Of a stretch of 64,000 nucleotides of DNA, positions 1 through 11,719 are shown piece by piece. The position numbers and the translations under genes were made by a program. The notes beneath the pieces were generated by a model. It was not told the origin of the DNA and made no database searches. It was given only the letters and a program-made list of their open reading frames with translations. How positions within the stretch are numbered: position 1 is the stretch's first letter; each line of letters opens with the position of its first letter. Source of the stretch: Nannochloris sp. 'desiccata' (lineage: Eukaryota > Chlorophyta > Trebouxiophyceae > Chlorellales > Chlorellaceae). The stretch lies in the NCBI GenBank assembly GCA_019044685.2, contig JAGTXX020000007.1:620001-684000 (forward strand). Reading direction: 5' to 3'.

Positions 1-295
1 CAGCCAGGCCATTCTTCTGTTGCCTGCCAGGCACGTTGGGGCACTGAGCATCACTAGCAGACTTACGATATCAATGCCAAGGGCCCATGCTAGAAGGTAG
101 CATCTGTCTTCTTGTGTGTCATGGGCATGTGCATAACATGTGCAAGAGCTTCTTGAAGAGCTTCTTGATGAGATAGAGCCAAGGGTCCAACTACTTGAAG
201 ACTGCTACTTGGGCTTAGTACCAGACTTCTTGGACAGAAAACGTATACTAATTTATATCTACGCAAATTTGCATTGCTGCTAGGTACTTGGAGCC

Positions 296-982
296 ATGAG
301 TGGCTTAGAGCCATGCTCTTTTGTGATCATCGCTCTGCTACTATTACTCTGTGATGAAGCTTCCGCAGTGCCAGATTTCGAGTCCTGTGGCAAATTACCT
401 AGCAATAACATCACTGTCCCGGGCGGAGAAACAGTTTTACACCTGCACGCCAGCGGCACTAGAAATTACACATGCTCACAGCCTGGAGGCCCCGCTATCA
501 TTGGCGACAACCAAGGGGAAGTCCTAGCTGATTTTATCCTGGAAGGGGATGGAAACGAAACGGCAGGGTTCTCGTATTCCTCTGGTGGCAAATATATCTT
601 TGTAGTCGATTATCCATCTGAAGGCCTCTTTGGAAGGGCTGAGATGGATAGATCATTGGCAGAGCCTCTTGGAACTTCACCCATCTTTCAACCTTCTCCA
701 CGAAATGACTCTATTCCCTGGGCGCGATGGCGCGTTTCTTCCTCTGGAGGGACAGGGATACTGGAAAATGTCACCTACGTAGCGAGAGTTGACACAGAAG
801 GAGGTGTAAAACCAGAGAAATGCTCTCCCGGCAAGAAAACTGCCGAAGTGCCGTTTAAGGCAGCCTATATATTCTATGCCTGTAATCAATCTTCTAATGG
901 CTCCTTGAGCACTTCAACAAGATGTATACCATATGCAGTATGTCTGACGACTGTAGCTTCAATTTTATTAATCTTACTCTAA
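296..982 (+). CDS. Secreted, possibly GPI-anchored DUF3455-like protein
   Basis: The 228-residue frame opens with a hydrophobic signal peptide (about residues 5-24, ending near ASA) and closes with a short hydrophobic tail (SILLILL) after a Ser/Thr/Asn-rich stretch, as in GPI-anchored proteins. The middle resembles DUF3455: an early GTRNYTC block, then IPWARW, then ENVTYVARVDTEGGVKPE followed by a Cys and a final AYIFYAC. That family is known mainly as secreted fungal and bacterial proteins of unknown function. Several N-x-S/T sites (NIT, NYT, NET, NVT) fit glycosylation. The ATG at 296 is the first in frame and there is no intron. Location outside the plasma membrane or in the wall is inference; no enzymatic role is known. 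Confidence 0.8.
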   Translation: MSGLEPCSFVIIALLLLLCDEASAVPDFESCGKLPSNNITVPGGETVLHLHASGTRNYTCSQPGGPAIIGDNQGEVLADFILEGDGNETAGFSYSSGGKYIFVVDYPSEGLFGRAEMDRSLAEPLGTSPIFQPSPRNDSIPWARWRVSSSGGTGILENVTYVARVDTEGGVKPEKCSPGKKTAEVPFKAAYIFYACNQSSNGSLSTSTRCIPYAVCLTTVASILLILL

Positions 983-1417
983 AGTTATATCCCATAAAGA
1001 CTCCAAGACCAGCCCCAAAGATGACGCCAACCAAGCTTCTTAATATATTTTCTTCTATGTTTTATTTTTTTACTGTAGTTTAACCAAGTAAAGCTTATTA
1101 CGTTATCTTACCAAGTGTTTTCCTTTATATGAAGTTCTTCTTTTTCTCCTTCCAAGCAGTTAATCTCAACTATGTAAACCCTCTCTCTCTTCATTCACAT
1201 TCAGAAGTTCTGGCCATGCTTTCCAGCAATTTGCTGAGCAAATTTAAAATTCTCATCCTTTGCCCTATAAACTTAAGCGGGTAGCCCAAATATCCTGCAA
1301 CCATAGCAAAATAGTCTTATATTTACTTTTCGAATAGTTTAAACGTTTTAGAAACGAGCTCTCTTGGCTTAATAGAAGCCATCCCTCGTCTGTTTCCACA
1401 AGCGATTCAATTTCAAG
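983..1417. other. Intergenic, 435 bp
   Basis: AT-rich spacer between the DUF3455-like gene and the GATA gene, both on the plus strand. It should hold the 3' UTR of the first and the promoter of the second. I see no further gene, repeat or RNA. Confidence 0.6.
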
Positions 1418-3590
1418 ATGGCTACAGCAGACGCCTATCGGCTCGCTGCACTGAATAGCCCTGATGGTCAAAGACCATTGCCTGAAAGTAGTCCGGTCAA
1501 AGGTGAGCCCCAGGACGCCACACAGTTTCCTGATTTTCAAATTTGGTCACAAAATTTTGATCCCAACTTTCTCCACGGAAACAATTTCGCCCCCGAGGCA
1601 TTGCGATCCTTTCCTTGTATGCTCGATATTGTTATGGGGCTGCGGGTTGGGTGATCTGGGGTTGGTGTATCTGATCTTTAGCTTGCTGATGCTAAGCTTC
1701 ATGGGATACGCTCCTTTCACCTCGCAACCCACGAATTTGCCTCTTGGTGGCTAGCGCATTTACATCACACTGATATAGATGCGTTATGAAGCCTCCAAAA
1801 GATCGATTTTGTGGTGTTTATCCCTTGATCCTAGCGATGCATCTTTGCCTAGTGGCAAAATCTCTAACACAATCAGCGGTATCTCACCTTTCTATTGCCA
1901 GATCTAACATCTCTTCACCCATCCCTACCCCCTTGCAGTGCCCGCAAAACCCGGTTTCGTCCCCTTGAGCCCTGGACCTGAAAAGGCTAAGCTTCACATG
2001 GACGCTGTTGCCTCTCTCCTAGGCCTCTCTTCTGTAGACAAACAGCAGGCCGCAGCACTTGCCAACGTTGCTGCCAAGACGAATGTTCCAGAACCTGCTT
2101 TGGATCAATGGACAGTCATCCCTTCTACCCGCCCTGGTGCACCTCTCCGTGCCGCCAAGCGCTTGTCGTCTTCAGAAATCTATTCTCGTTGTTTGACCAT
2201 CCCTCGCACCATTTTCGAACCTCTTTTCGGCAAACAATCCTCCACCACAACTACTGCCTTAATTGAGCCTTCCGCTGGTGCTCTTCTCGCTCTTGCAGCG
2301 GAAGAAGCTGTTGGTAGCTACGGTTCCCAATCTCACTTTGCCCTTCGTGCCGGCCCCCTAATCAATGCTCTCCGCGCCACTTCTGGTGATGTGGTTGTGC
2401 TTACTGCTTTAGATTCCGATGCTGCGGCTTCAGGAACACCTCCTCGCGCTCGTGCTTCAGTTGGTTACCCCACTGATGTACCTAGCTCAGGTACTGGGAA
2501 TATTGGTGCTGGCGGTGCTGCTGCCACTGCTCTTGCATTTGGCCACGAGTCCCGCTCTGCTTCTGGCAGCCCCGGTAGCCTTGATTCTCTCACACATGCT
2601 CTTTCTGAAGGTGTCAACGACGGCACCGAAGACGAACCTAGCAATGCCTACGCTGCTGCAGCTGCGTTGACAGCTACCGACCACTTGGGAAGCTCCGAGG
2701 GTCTTGATGGCATGGAAGATCCCGAATGGCACCATGGTAGTCGCGGTGGTGGTGGCTCTGCTGGTGGTAGTGGTGCTGGTACACGTACACGTGGCCGTCC
2801 TCGTAAACGCAGACCTTTTGGCAGCGTTGGTGGTGGGAGCGGATCTGGAAATGGATTTGGTGGGTCTCAACGTGCTGCTGCTGCTGCTGCAGCAGTAAAT
2901 CTCTCGTGCTCTCATTGTGGAACTCGTGAGACCCCTCGTTGGTGGAAGGATGCATTCCCTCTTGGTACCTTGTGTAATGCATGCGGAATTTGGCTTAAAC
3001 GTCATGGCTACCCTCGTCCTGTGCAATTTTTCTCAGTGCCTTCCGCTACTGGAGCTCCCCCCGCCGCAGCCTCTGCTGCTGCTGCTAATGGCAACATGCA
3101 TAGACATCACGCTGGGTCTCAACAAGCCCCTTCTCCTGGTGAATTTTACCTTATCAACGGTCGCCCTAAACGCCGTCGTGCAGCTATGAATTCGACTTTT
3201 GGCCGTGGTGATGATCCCGATGGTGCCGCCATGGCAGCTGCAATGGTAGCTGCTGCTGCTCATAGTGACGCACACGATGTTGCTATCAATTACCAAGCAG
3301 CAGGTGGCCGTGTTTTTGTTATGCGCCGTAAATTAATTGCGAATGTGGATGATGGCATCGTCATTGCTGCTTTGGTGCATTTTGGGTGGGCCCCCGGCGC
3401 CCGTGCTGCGCATGAAATGTTTGAAAAAGTAAGTAGCTATGGAGCTCGTTCCAGTTCTATTACTGTAGAAGATTTTGAGTTATTGGGTGATACCAAGGCG
3501 ACTGCTACATTAACTCTAAGAGCCGATGCTGGTGAGGATGCGCCAGAGGATTGGGATGCCTTGGTGCGTGATTTCATTGAGACTTTATAA
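1418..3590 (+). CDS. GATA-type zinc-finger transcription factor with AT-hook
   Basis: I join exon 1418-1502 to exon 1939-3590. The GTGAGC donor and TTGCAG acceptor bracket a 436-nt intron, and the phase-1 join gives Val, for about 578 residues. The zinc finger lies near residues 352-377 as C-x2-C-x18-C-x2-C (CSHCGTRETPRWW and CNACGIWLKRHG), the spacing of plant B-type GATA factors, which bind GATA sites in DNA. An AT-hook-like TRGRPRKRRP lies near residue 310 and a basic nuclear signal GRPKRRRAA near 436. The rest is Ala/Gly/Ser-rich except a conserved-looking last 100 residues of mixed helix and strand with no domain I can name. If exon 1 is wrong, translation could start at the Met at 2000. 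Confidence 0.9.
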
Positions 3591-4359
3591 ACCACTTTTT
3601 TTGGTTAAAGGAAATATATGATAGCTCTAGTGGTAGTAATGCAGTGGAGCCTCCAGTTTCACTTTTGTTAAGGCCCGGCGCTCTCCCTTGTATAAAGGGG
3701 TCGAATTTATCGACATATGTGACGTCAAAAGCAATGCTCTCTTTATTTTTGCCGTTCAAAAAACGTCTTCTATCGATCTCCTTAGGGAGATCTTTATCAG
3801 AGGAAGTTTGGAACCTCTAACTCTGTTTTTTGTGTTTCGCCTTGTTCTTTCTTTTTTCACCGTCTGGATTTTTGTTTTGCTGGGTGTCGTGATTTACTTT
3901 GTCTATTTTATTTATTATTATCCTACCCTTTAGCCTCGCAAGATGTCTCTTCTCCCGGACGGTGAATAGAATGAACATGAAACACATTCAAAAAACCACT
4001 TTTTCGGTTTTTCTTCCTTCGCCTTCTTTTCTCTTTTTCTTTACGTACGTAGAATCATATCCGGAAATACCTGAGCAGGACTGAGTTCCTTGCCGTTGAC
4101 TAGCAGAATTCAAATCAAATCAATCAAATCAAATAATTATCGATACATTAATTTTCATCAAATATACCTAGAGTAGAATAGATCGTCGCCCTGCGTTCAT
4201 TTTCCAAAATAGTCCCATCTTTTTTCAGTTCTTGTGTTTTATTAAAAGTAGTTTTACATTGCGGGAAACAACTTTCATAGAACCAGACGTTCTTTACTCC
4301 CAATGACCTGCTCTTACATGTGATTATCAATGCTCTTTTTAACATAATAAAAATATAAA
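3591..4359. other. Intergenic, 769 bp between convergent genes
   Basis: T-rich and then AT-rich sequence between the 3' ends of the GATA gene (plus) and the acidic-protein gene (minus). A short AATCAAATC direct repeat sits near 4110-4135. No coding sequence or mobile element is evident. Confidence 0.6.
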
Positions 4360-7300
4360 TTAAAGTCTCACTTGGCACCAAGAGATTTCTACGTCTTGCT
4401 TATTTTTTGTAGTTTTGAGCCTCAAAGGGCCAATGACACTCTGTTCGCGCTGCTGTTCTCGCTGTACTCTTGGGGCATCATCTCTAATACTAGCATCTTT
4501 AGTAGTAGTAGTGTTTGTGGTATGTACTATAGAAAGCAAAGCCGAGAGAGCGGCAACAAAAGGGACAGCAGTGACATCGGAAGATGTGCTCAGAGCGGTA
4601 GCGCACTCTTCTCTCAAAACACTCAGCAACACACTCTTTTTGTTGCTTCCCATACTCGTACGAGTGTCAGCACCATTATTACTAAGATTTTTACTATAGT
4701 TCTCCTGCTGGTGCCTGATTAAAGCTTGTGTGAGTGCAGGTCTGATTAATTTCCCGCTTCCAACAGCGTTTATTTTTTGTTGTGCATGCCATTCCCTCAA
4801 AGCTGATTCTCTAATTTTATTACTTTTATCTTGAAGGACCTTCAATTGATGATGTTGTTGTTGTTGCTGCCGTTGTTTTAATTGTTGCTGTATATTTTGC
4901 TGCTTGGTATTGTTCATTAATTCGTTATAATTGTAACCGTCCTGGTCTTCGTAATCGATTTCCACAAGCCCACCACTGCCAGCACCATTATAGTCTTGCA
5001 ACAAAAGGTCGTCATTATCATTTACATCATACTCTTCATCGCATTCCATTACGACATCTACAGCAAAACCATCTCCTTGAGCAGGAGCAGTGGCAACTCC
5101 GCCGCCACCGCCACCGTCTTCTTCTGCAGCAAGTTTAGCTTCTTCTAAATTGGCTGCCTCCTCTTCCTCCTCTACGTCGTCAAAGCAAGCCCAAGAATCA
5201 GCGCCATTCGTAGCGATGACGTTACCATCACCATTATCAACACCGTCACCGTCATCTGCAGCCGCGAGCTCAGCATCAGCCGCCTCGCCACCAATTTCTA
5301 TTTCTATTTCCATCGTCTCCATCTCTATATCCTGCCCTGCTCTTACTGCAGCTGGTTCAACAACCTGTTTTTCATTATGGAGTCGACTTTCGTACGCACC
5401 GATACCTCCAGCATCTTTTTCTTCGTCTTCATCCTCAAAATTAACTTCTATCATACACTCGTTCTCATCTTCTTCTTTTTCTTCTTCTTCTCCTGCAGCT
5501 GCTACTGCTACTGCTGCCTCACTGTCGTTGTCGTTATTTTCTTCTTGATTTTCTTCTTCCTCTTCAGAATCCCACCACGCATCATCATCTACCCATAGCT
5601 GCTGTTGCTGTTTTGCTTTTTGGTGTTGACTTTCTTCTTTTTCCTCCTCCACTCCTTCTTCTAAAAGGTCCCACACATCACGCACAGCAGCAGTAGCAAC
5701 ATCAGACGAAGTCACCGCTGCAACAAATCCACCACCACCTACTACCATTCCACCACCGCCAGTACCACCATGCACTTGTACCTCTCCCTGTACCTCTGCC
5801 CTTGCTCCTGCTAGTAGTCTTGCTAGCTGCCTCCAAATATTCCAATCTCCTTCTTCACCTTCAGCCGCTGCCATTGTTTTCCCCACAGGAAAGACACATC
5901 CTTCCTTCACAATTCCACCATTACCATTACCACCACCGCTGCCACCTAGTAACTGCTGAGTAAATAATTTACTGTCTATAGTCATCCTAGGCAAATTTAA
6001 CACTGTACCTATATCATTTCCTCCGCTGTCTCCTCCTCTACTATTACCACCACTACCACGTATTTCTCGTCTAGGTAAAGGCAATAATAAATCTTCAACA
6101 CGGCGTTGAGGTCTCCATCGAGGTTTAGGTCCTCTCCATTCATTTAAAAGGATACTAGGACGTAAAGCGAGAGGATCTCTTGTGGGACCATCCCATAGTA
6201 AGGTTAATCGAGGGCCAAGAGTAGTAAGAGGACGAGGAAGAGCTGTAGGTGCGGTGGGGAGAGAAAGAGGTGCCGCTGGAGGCCGAGGAGGACAACGAGC
6301 TGCAGGAGCACCAGTAACAGCAACAGACGTATTATTCTCACCTAGTAGACCCGTAACTCCATCTTTCCTAGTATCTTGAGATTCTAGTTGGTTAATTTGA
6401 ACAGTATGCAAACGCAATGGCTGTGCTATAAGTGCATGCTTCTGCTGCTGCTGCTGAGGTGGACGCCGGCGAGGAATGACCACTGAACGTAACACAGGCC
6501 TTGTTTCTTCTTGTGTTTCTATTTGTGCTTCGTTATCGGAATCTTCAATAGCATCTTCCATATCTTCATCTCTGGCTGTATCTGGTGTAGTCATAGTGTT
6601 GGTCATTCCAGGATGGTGGCGAGATCGGGCGGCAAAGTTGGGAACAGCTCGACGGAGAAAAGGGGGTAAAGGGAGACTGCGTGGCTGTATATTGTTCTGT
6701 TGCTGTTGCTTTTGGAGATTGTCATTAATATTTTTATTATTCCCTTCTTCTAACTCTTCACCTGCTCCCAATAATTGCTCCTGCTGTTGCTGCTGCTCTT
6801 CTATAAGTTCTTCCTCTAAATTCTCCTTTTCACCTACCATAATCTCATCAGGCCATTCATAGTGATCTACTCCATCATGACGACCACCACCAGCCCCAAA
6901 CGCATCTTCAAAACTACCAACACCGGCGGCAGTACCATTTTGTTCCCGGTGTTGCTCTGCCGCCAAGTGCTGCTGGAACTCTCCCCCCTCCTCTCCCTCC
7001 TGCACCTCTTCTTCTGCATTGATTGACATATCTTGTATATTTAGGAAAGTAAAAGGTTCTTGTAGCACCACGACGCCACGCGCGCGAAGAGCTTCTACAT
7101 GCCGGGATAAAATCTGTATTGCATCGCTGCACCCATCTGCACTTTTATTGCAAAGACCACCCTTTTCTGCCATATCATCAGGAATGGTACCAGCAGCAGT
7201 ACTCGTACTAGTAGTAGTACTATTGTTTTTACCAAATAGAGAAGGTCGAAGGATAGTTTCTTCTATAACATGCAAGTGACGTTGCACGCAAGGTGCTGGT

Positions 7301-8114
7301 AGCTCTCTTTGCAAATCCAAACAACGAGACTGTTTTTTCCTTGCTGGTGCTGTAGTAGTGGCGGTAGAGGGAGTAGGGGCCGCGAGTTGTTTTAATACAT
7401 CCTCTTTAGCAGCAGAAAAGAATGTAGTATATGCGTCTTGAGCTGTCAATGCAGCTGCAGCTGGTGCCTCTTCAGAGCCACCACCACCACCTCGGGCAAA
7501 GGAGGCAAAATGGGAGGAGCAAGCAAGCATAGCTTGCATTCGATCATATACTTCTTGGTTATAGAAAGACTCTGAATTTTGATTGAATGCAGAAGAAGGA
7601 GGTTCTTGAAGACGTGAAGCAGTAGTTTTTTCTGCCTCCTGCAGGTCTCTTGGTGGTTGAGGTTGGAGCAGAGGCAGCAGCCGCTTCAATTTTTTTCAGA
7701 GCATCGTCTGTTTTTTCTAAGCAAAGTAGTGCGCATAGAACGGAGAAGCTCAACGCGAAGACTGACATTGATACTTGCCTCTTCTACAACTGCTTTATTT
7801 GCTGTATCATTGCGACCAGCAGCAGTGATTCTGCTGCTCGAGGCAACACCTCTTTTGAGAGCCTCTCCTGAGCCCTCCCAGCCTTCAGCCTGCAAGGAAT
7901 ATTAATATTTTGTTTTTTAATTGAGTTCAGGGCTCGCGCTGCAATAAATAGTAAAATAAATAGTCTATAGCAACTGTTACGGTAGAGAGTAGCGCACGTT
8001 TGGATCATCTAGAGAGTGTAAAGCCACTAAACGCGAATTTCCAAAGTTGACTAATTTCTGTGCAAAAGGATCCTTGTTGCGACCTGCGAGGAGATCTTGC
8101 ACTGTTCCATTCAT
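4360..8114 (-). CDS. Large acidic, Gln-rich protein of unknown function (apparent frameshift near its start)
   Basis: A 1,100-codon open frame fills 7689-4360, but it has no ATG at its open end and a TGA lies just upstream. Upstream sequence looks coding. Exon 8114-7998 starts MNGTVQDLLAGRNKD; a 108-nt intron (GTGCGC donor, TTGCAG acceptor at 7890-7892) leads to a frame running from 7889 to the T7 run at 7690-7696. One extra base in that run would join it to the long frame, so I propose one gene with a homopolymer indel (assembly error or real lesion). The protein has long Glu/Asp runs, poly-Gln and Gly-rich stretches, plus short ordered blocks (near FYNQEVYDRMQAML and LLNEWRGPKPRWRPQRR). I recognise no domain. 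Nuclear scaffold or chromatin roles would fit the composition but that is speculation. Confidence 0.65.
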
Positions 8115-8485
8115 AGCAAATAAGAGTTAGAGAATAAAGATCAAATGAATGATAAAAAATGCCTCGAAAATGCATGGGTTTGCCTCAAATTGTGTTTCTT
8201 GGAAATGGTCAATGCAGCAAAGAATATCCGATATCAAGATGATCTTTTTTAATTGCAATTGCAAGCCAAGTCAGCAGCATTCCGATACCTTTCAAAGCCT
8301 CTAATACCACGTAGAAACACCAAAACATAATTCTTTTGTCTTTACCAAAGTCAGTAGATCATGTCGACATGCAGGATGTTCCCCTTATTGCACTGATCTA
8401 AACCTCGATCGCGACTTTATAAAATACCCATTGAAAACATTTAACAAGCCAAGCCTCCTTCCTCTGCTGTCTCCATACCTTGACC
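8115..8485. promoter_or_regulatory. Divergent intergenic region
   Basis: 371 bp separate the proposed start of the acidic-protein gene (minus) from the MCCB start (plus), so both promoters should lie here. A TTTATAAAATA stretch at about 8417 is a plausible TATA-like element about 70 bp before the MCCB ATG. No other element is recognised. Confidence 0.4.
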
Positions 8486-10303
8486 ATGTTACAGCATATT
8501 TATAGGAACCCCAAGGCCCTACCCAAGCACATTTTCTCTATCCATACTACACGTGCCTGCTCAGCTACCACAAATGTCGCCAATGCTGCTCCCGCTCCCG
8601 CAGCTCCTGTAGATGATCACTCACAAATTCTAGACGCGTGCGGTGCAGAACCGTACAGCGACACCTTTGCTACCAACAAAGAACGCATGGATACCCTCGT
8701 CCAAGCTCTCCGTGAAGAAATTTCGAAATTAAATCAAGGCGGCGGTCCCAAAGCTGTTGCCCGCCACCGCCAACGAGGCAAACTTTTACCTCGAGAACGT
8801 ATCTCCGCTGTATTAGACCCTGGATCTCCATTTCTGGAGCTCTCACAACTGGCTGGCAAAGGTCTGTATGGAGAAGATGAGGTCCCAGCGGGTGGGATAG
8901 TCACCGGGATCGGCACCGTCCACGGCCAACTCACCGCCTTTGTTGCTAATGATGCTACAGTGAAAGGAGGTACCTACTACCCAATAACTGTGAAAAAACA
9001 TCTCCGTATGCAAGAAATCGCTGCTAAATGTCGCCTTCCGTGTGTTTACCTGGTCGATTCTGGTGGAGCCAATTTACCCCGGCAAGCCGACGTCTTTCCA
9101 GATCGAGATCATTTCGGACGGATTTTTTTCAATCAAGCACGTATGTCTGCAGCGGGTATTCCTCAAATAGCGGTAGTTTTAGGATCGTGCACAGCGGGAG
9201 GCGCCTACGTCCCTGCTATGGCTGATGAAAACATTATCGTCAGGTTAAATGGTACTATATTTTTGGGTGGGGTGCCTTTGGTGAAGGCTGCGACAGGAGA
9301 GGACGTTACGGCAGAAGAGCTTGGTGGAGCTGAGCTGCATTGTACGACATCTGGAGTTGCAGACCATTTAGCAGAGAATGAAGCGCATGCGCTGAGTTTA
9401 ACTAGAAACGTTCTGGCGAATATACATAATACCACGTACGGTGCCCCTGATGGTATACTCCCTTATGAAGAGCCTCGTTTTGATCCATCCCAGCTTCGAG
9501 GAGTCGTGCCTGCCGACCCCCGACAGCCATGGGATAGCAGAGCGGTGCTAGCTCGAGTACTTGATGGCTCCCGTTTCCACGAGTTTAAAACTAGGTACGG
9601 GACGACCCTCGTCACTGGATTTGGTAAAGTGTACGGCAGGACAGTTGGTATCGTATCCAACAATGGCATTCTATTCTCTGAAGCGGCGTTGAAGGGTGCG
9701 CACTTTGTGCAGTTATGCGCTCAGAGGAACATTCCCTTGGTGTTTTTGCAAAATATTTCAGGGTTTATGGTTGGGAAAAAGTATGAAGCAGGGGGTATCG
9801 CAAAAGATGGTGCGAAGATGGTTCAAGCTGTAGCGAATGCTGCTGTTCCCAAAATAACGCTGGTCATCGGCGGAAGTTTTGGGGCAGGGAATTATGGCAT
9901 GTGTGGGAGAGCGTATTCTCCAGACTTTATGTTTATGTGGCCTAATTCTAGAATCTCAGTTATGGGAGGTGACCAAGCAGCCATGGTGTTGCATTTAGTA
10001 GAACGAGAGAAAAGAATTCGAGATGGCAAAGAATGGTCGGTAGAAGATCAAGAAAAATTCAAAGAAAAGATTAAGAACAGATATGAGGAAGAAGGGTCGC
10101 CGTGGTTTGCTTCTGCAAGGTTGTGGGATGACGGGGTTATTGATCCTGCTGATACGAGAAGGGTGCTGGGTATGGCGTTGGCTGCTGCAAGCGGTGGACA
10201 ATGTGGGATGTTGACGAGTGCGGCAGGGACGGGACTAGAAGAACAGGTGGAGAGAAATGGCTTGGGGACCCCGAGAACACGATACGGTGTGTTTAGGATG
10301 TAA
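8486..10303 (+). CDS. MCCB: 3-Methylcrotonyl-CoA carboxylase beta subunit, mitochondrial
   Basis: A 605-residue intronless frame with the full carboxyltransferase domain pair. The beta subunit moves the carboxyl group from biotin on the alpha subunit to 3-methylcrotonyl-CoA in leucine breakdown, in the mitochondrial matrix. The MCC signature [19 protein letters not shown] is present near residues 190-208, followed by [16 protein letters not shown], and the C-terminal half has [17 protein letters not shown]. The first 35 residues are basic, Ser/Thr-rich and almost free of acid, as in a mitochondrial presequence. The start is the ATG at 8486; a TTG two codons earlier is not needed. Length is typical for the family. 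No alpha subunit lies in this window. Confidence 0.97.
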   Translation: MLQHIYRNPKALPKHIFSIHTTRACSATTNVANAAPAPAAPVDDHSQILDACGAEPYSDTFATNKERMDTLVQALREEISKLNQGGGPKAVARHRQRGKLLPRERISAVLDPGSPFLELSQLAGKGLYGEDEVPAGGIVTGIGTVHGQLTAFVANDATVKGGTYYPITVKKHLRMQEIAAKCRLPCVYLVDSGGANLPRQADVFPDRDHFGRIFFNQARMSAAGIPQIAVVLGSCTAGGAYVPAMADENIIVRLNGTIFLGGVPLVKAATGEDVTAEELGGAELHCTTSGVADHLAENEAHALSLTRNVLANIHNTTYGAPDGILPYEEPRFDPSQLRGVVPADPRQPWDSRAVLARVLDGSRFHEFKTRYGTTLVTGFGKVYGRTVGIVSNNGILFSEAALKGAHFVQLCAQRNIPLVFLQNISGFMVGKKYEAGGIAKDGAKMVQAVANAAVPKITLVIGGSFGAGNYGMCGRAYSPDFMFMWPNSRISVMGGDQAAMVLHLVEREKRIRDGKEWSVEDQEKFKEKIKNRYEEEGSPWFASARLWDDGVIDPADTRRVLGMALAAASGGQCGMLTSAAGTGLEEQVERNGLGTPRTRYGVFRM

Positions 10304-10612
10304 ATTACTAGTGTACTACTATTGTATTTTTGTAAATTTGATAGCTGATATATAGAGAGAGATGGTTCTTGAGCTTGCGCTGTCGGGAGAAGAGAGAAGA
10401 GCAGCAGTTCAAAGCTTCAGACTTTATATATGCTTTTCTCATTGGAAAGCGTGCATACTTTTCTATTTTCGCTATAATTTTGCAAAATATTTTTTATTTA
10501 TACGAAAATCTACCTCATAAAGGCTTGTTGCTGGCAGCAATTTCAAAGATTTAATTTCGTCGCATACAATCAACGTGCTCATAACAGCCGTGGATTTCCA
10601 ACATCATACATC
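10304..10612. other. Intergenic, 309 bp
   Basis: AT-rich spacer between two plus-strand genes. TTTTGTAAATTT about 25 nt past the MCCB stop contains TGTAA, the polyadenylation signal typical of green algae, but one instance is weak evidence. Nothing else is seen. Confidence 0.5.
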
Positions 10613-11436
10613 ATGCAATCTCGCTTTTTAGAGGGCTTCTTAAAGTCATGGGGTGTGATCTTGGCCTCTGAAATTGGTGATAAGACCTTTTTCATCGCCG
10701 CTGTAATGGCAATGCGCAACTCCAGAAAACAGGTATGTTTCAAGTTCATTCTCTATTTTAGAATCCCGATGCTAGAAACATATGCATCCTCACCCGGTTT
10801 TCTTATCTTCTCACCTTCATTTTCTCTTGATGTTCTGTTGATTAGGTATTCGTTGGAGCCATTGCCGCCCTAGCTGCAATGACCGTATTATCAGCCCTCC
10901 TTGGCTGGGCTGCCCCTAATCTCATCTCGAAAACATATACCCACTACGCTGCCACCGCTCTTTTCTTCGTTTTCGGTGTCCGCATGCTGTATGATGCTGC
11001 AATCAATGCTCATGCCGGTGAATCAGAACTCGTCGAAGTTGAAAAAGAATTATCTCACACCAAGAACAGTCCTTCTGGCTCTATGGAAAACGGCGCCCGT
11101 AGAGGAGGATCACCTGCCCCTCACTCTCATGTCAACCCTGCTGTGGCTGCGCTTCGTAAACTTTTTTCCCCTGTTCTCCTGGAGGCGTTTACTTTGACTT
11201 TTTTGGCTGAGTGGGGTGATCGCAGCCAAATTGCCACTATTGGCCTTGCAGCAGCGTCTGATGTCGTGGGAGTTACCTTGGGTGGTATTGTAGGACATGC
11301 TTTATGTACTGGTGCAGCGGTGTTAGGTGGTAAGCATCTTGCTACACACATTGATGAGAGATTGGTCGCCATCTTTGGTGGTGTCTTGTTCTTAGTATTT
11401 GGATTACATTCTTTGTGGAGTGGAGTGCCTGCTTAG
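10613..11436 (+). CDS. GDT1: GDT1/TMEM165-family (UPF0016) cation transporter
   Basis: Two exons, 10613-10732 and 10846-11436, flank a 113-nt intron (GTATGT donor, ATTAG acceptor, phase 0) and encode 236 residues. Both copies of the family motif E-x-G-D-[KR]-[TS] are present, EIGDKT near residue 20 and EWGDRS near 165, each at the start of a three-helix unit, with a hydrophilic loop between the units. These proteins exchange Ca2+ or Mn2+ for protons in the Golgi (yeast Gdt1, human TMEM165) or in plastids (PAM71). No transit peptide precedes the first repeat, so the Golgi type fits better; that is inference. The gene converges with the coiled-coil gene across a 283-bp A/T-rich spacer that looks empty. 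Confidence 0.94.
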
Positions 11437-11719
11437 AGCGTTGTCAGCTGATAAAGAAGAAAAGAAACTCTTATTGATTCTAAGTTTAGTTTGAAAGCAA
11501 ACAAATTTCTCCACACCGGCATGCAAAAATCTTAAATTTCCAATTTAATAAATTTCTTATCTTGCTTCTATTTCCCTGCGACGATCTTCTTCCTTCCCTG
11601 CTGTCTTTCTTCGTCTTTGTTGTTTGCTGTTAACACAGAAAAAAAGAAAGCATACAACAAAATAAAGACCATTCCTAGAAACCTTAGAAAAGAAAAAGAA
11701 GATGAAAGAAAACTAAAAA

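Noticed and set aside
2487..3026. 179-codon minus-strand frame inside the GATA gene
   Set aside because: It is antisense to the zinc-finger exon, and its Ser/Thr-rich sequence mirrors the Gly/Ala codon repeats of the real gene.
5090..5548. 152-codon plus-strand frame rich in Ser and Ala
   Set aside because: Shadow of the acidic low-complexity gene on the minus strand; GAA/GAT repeats read as TTC/TCx on the other strand.
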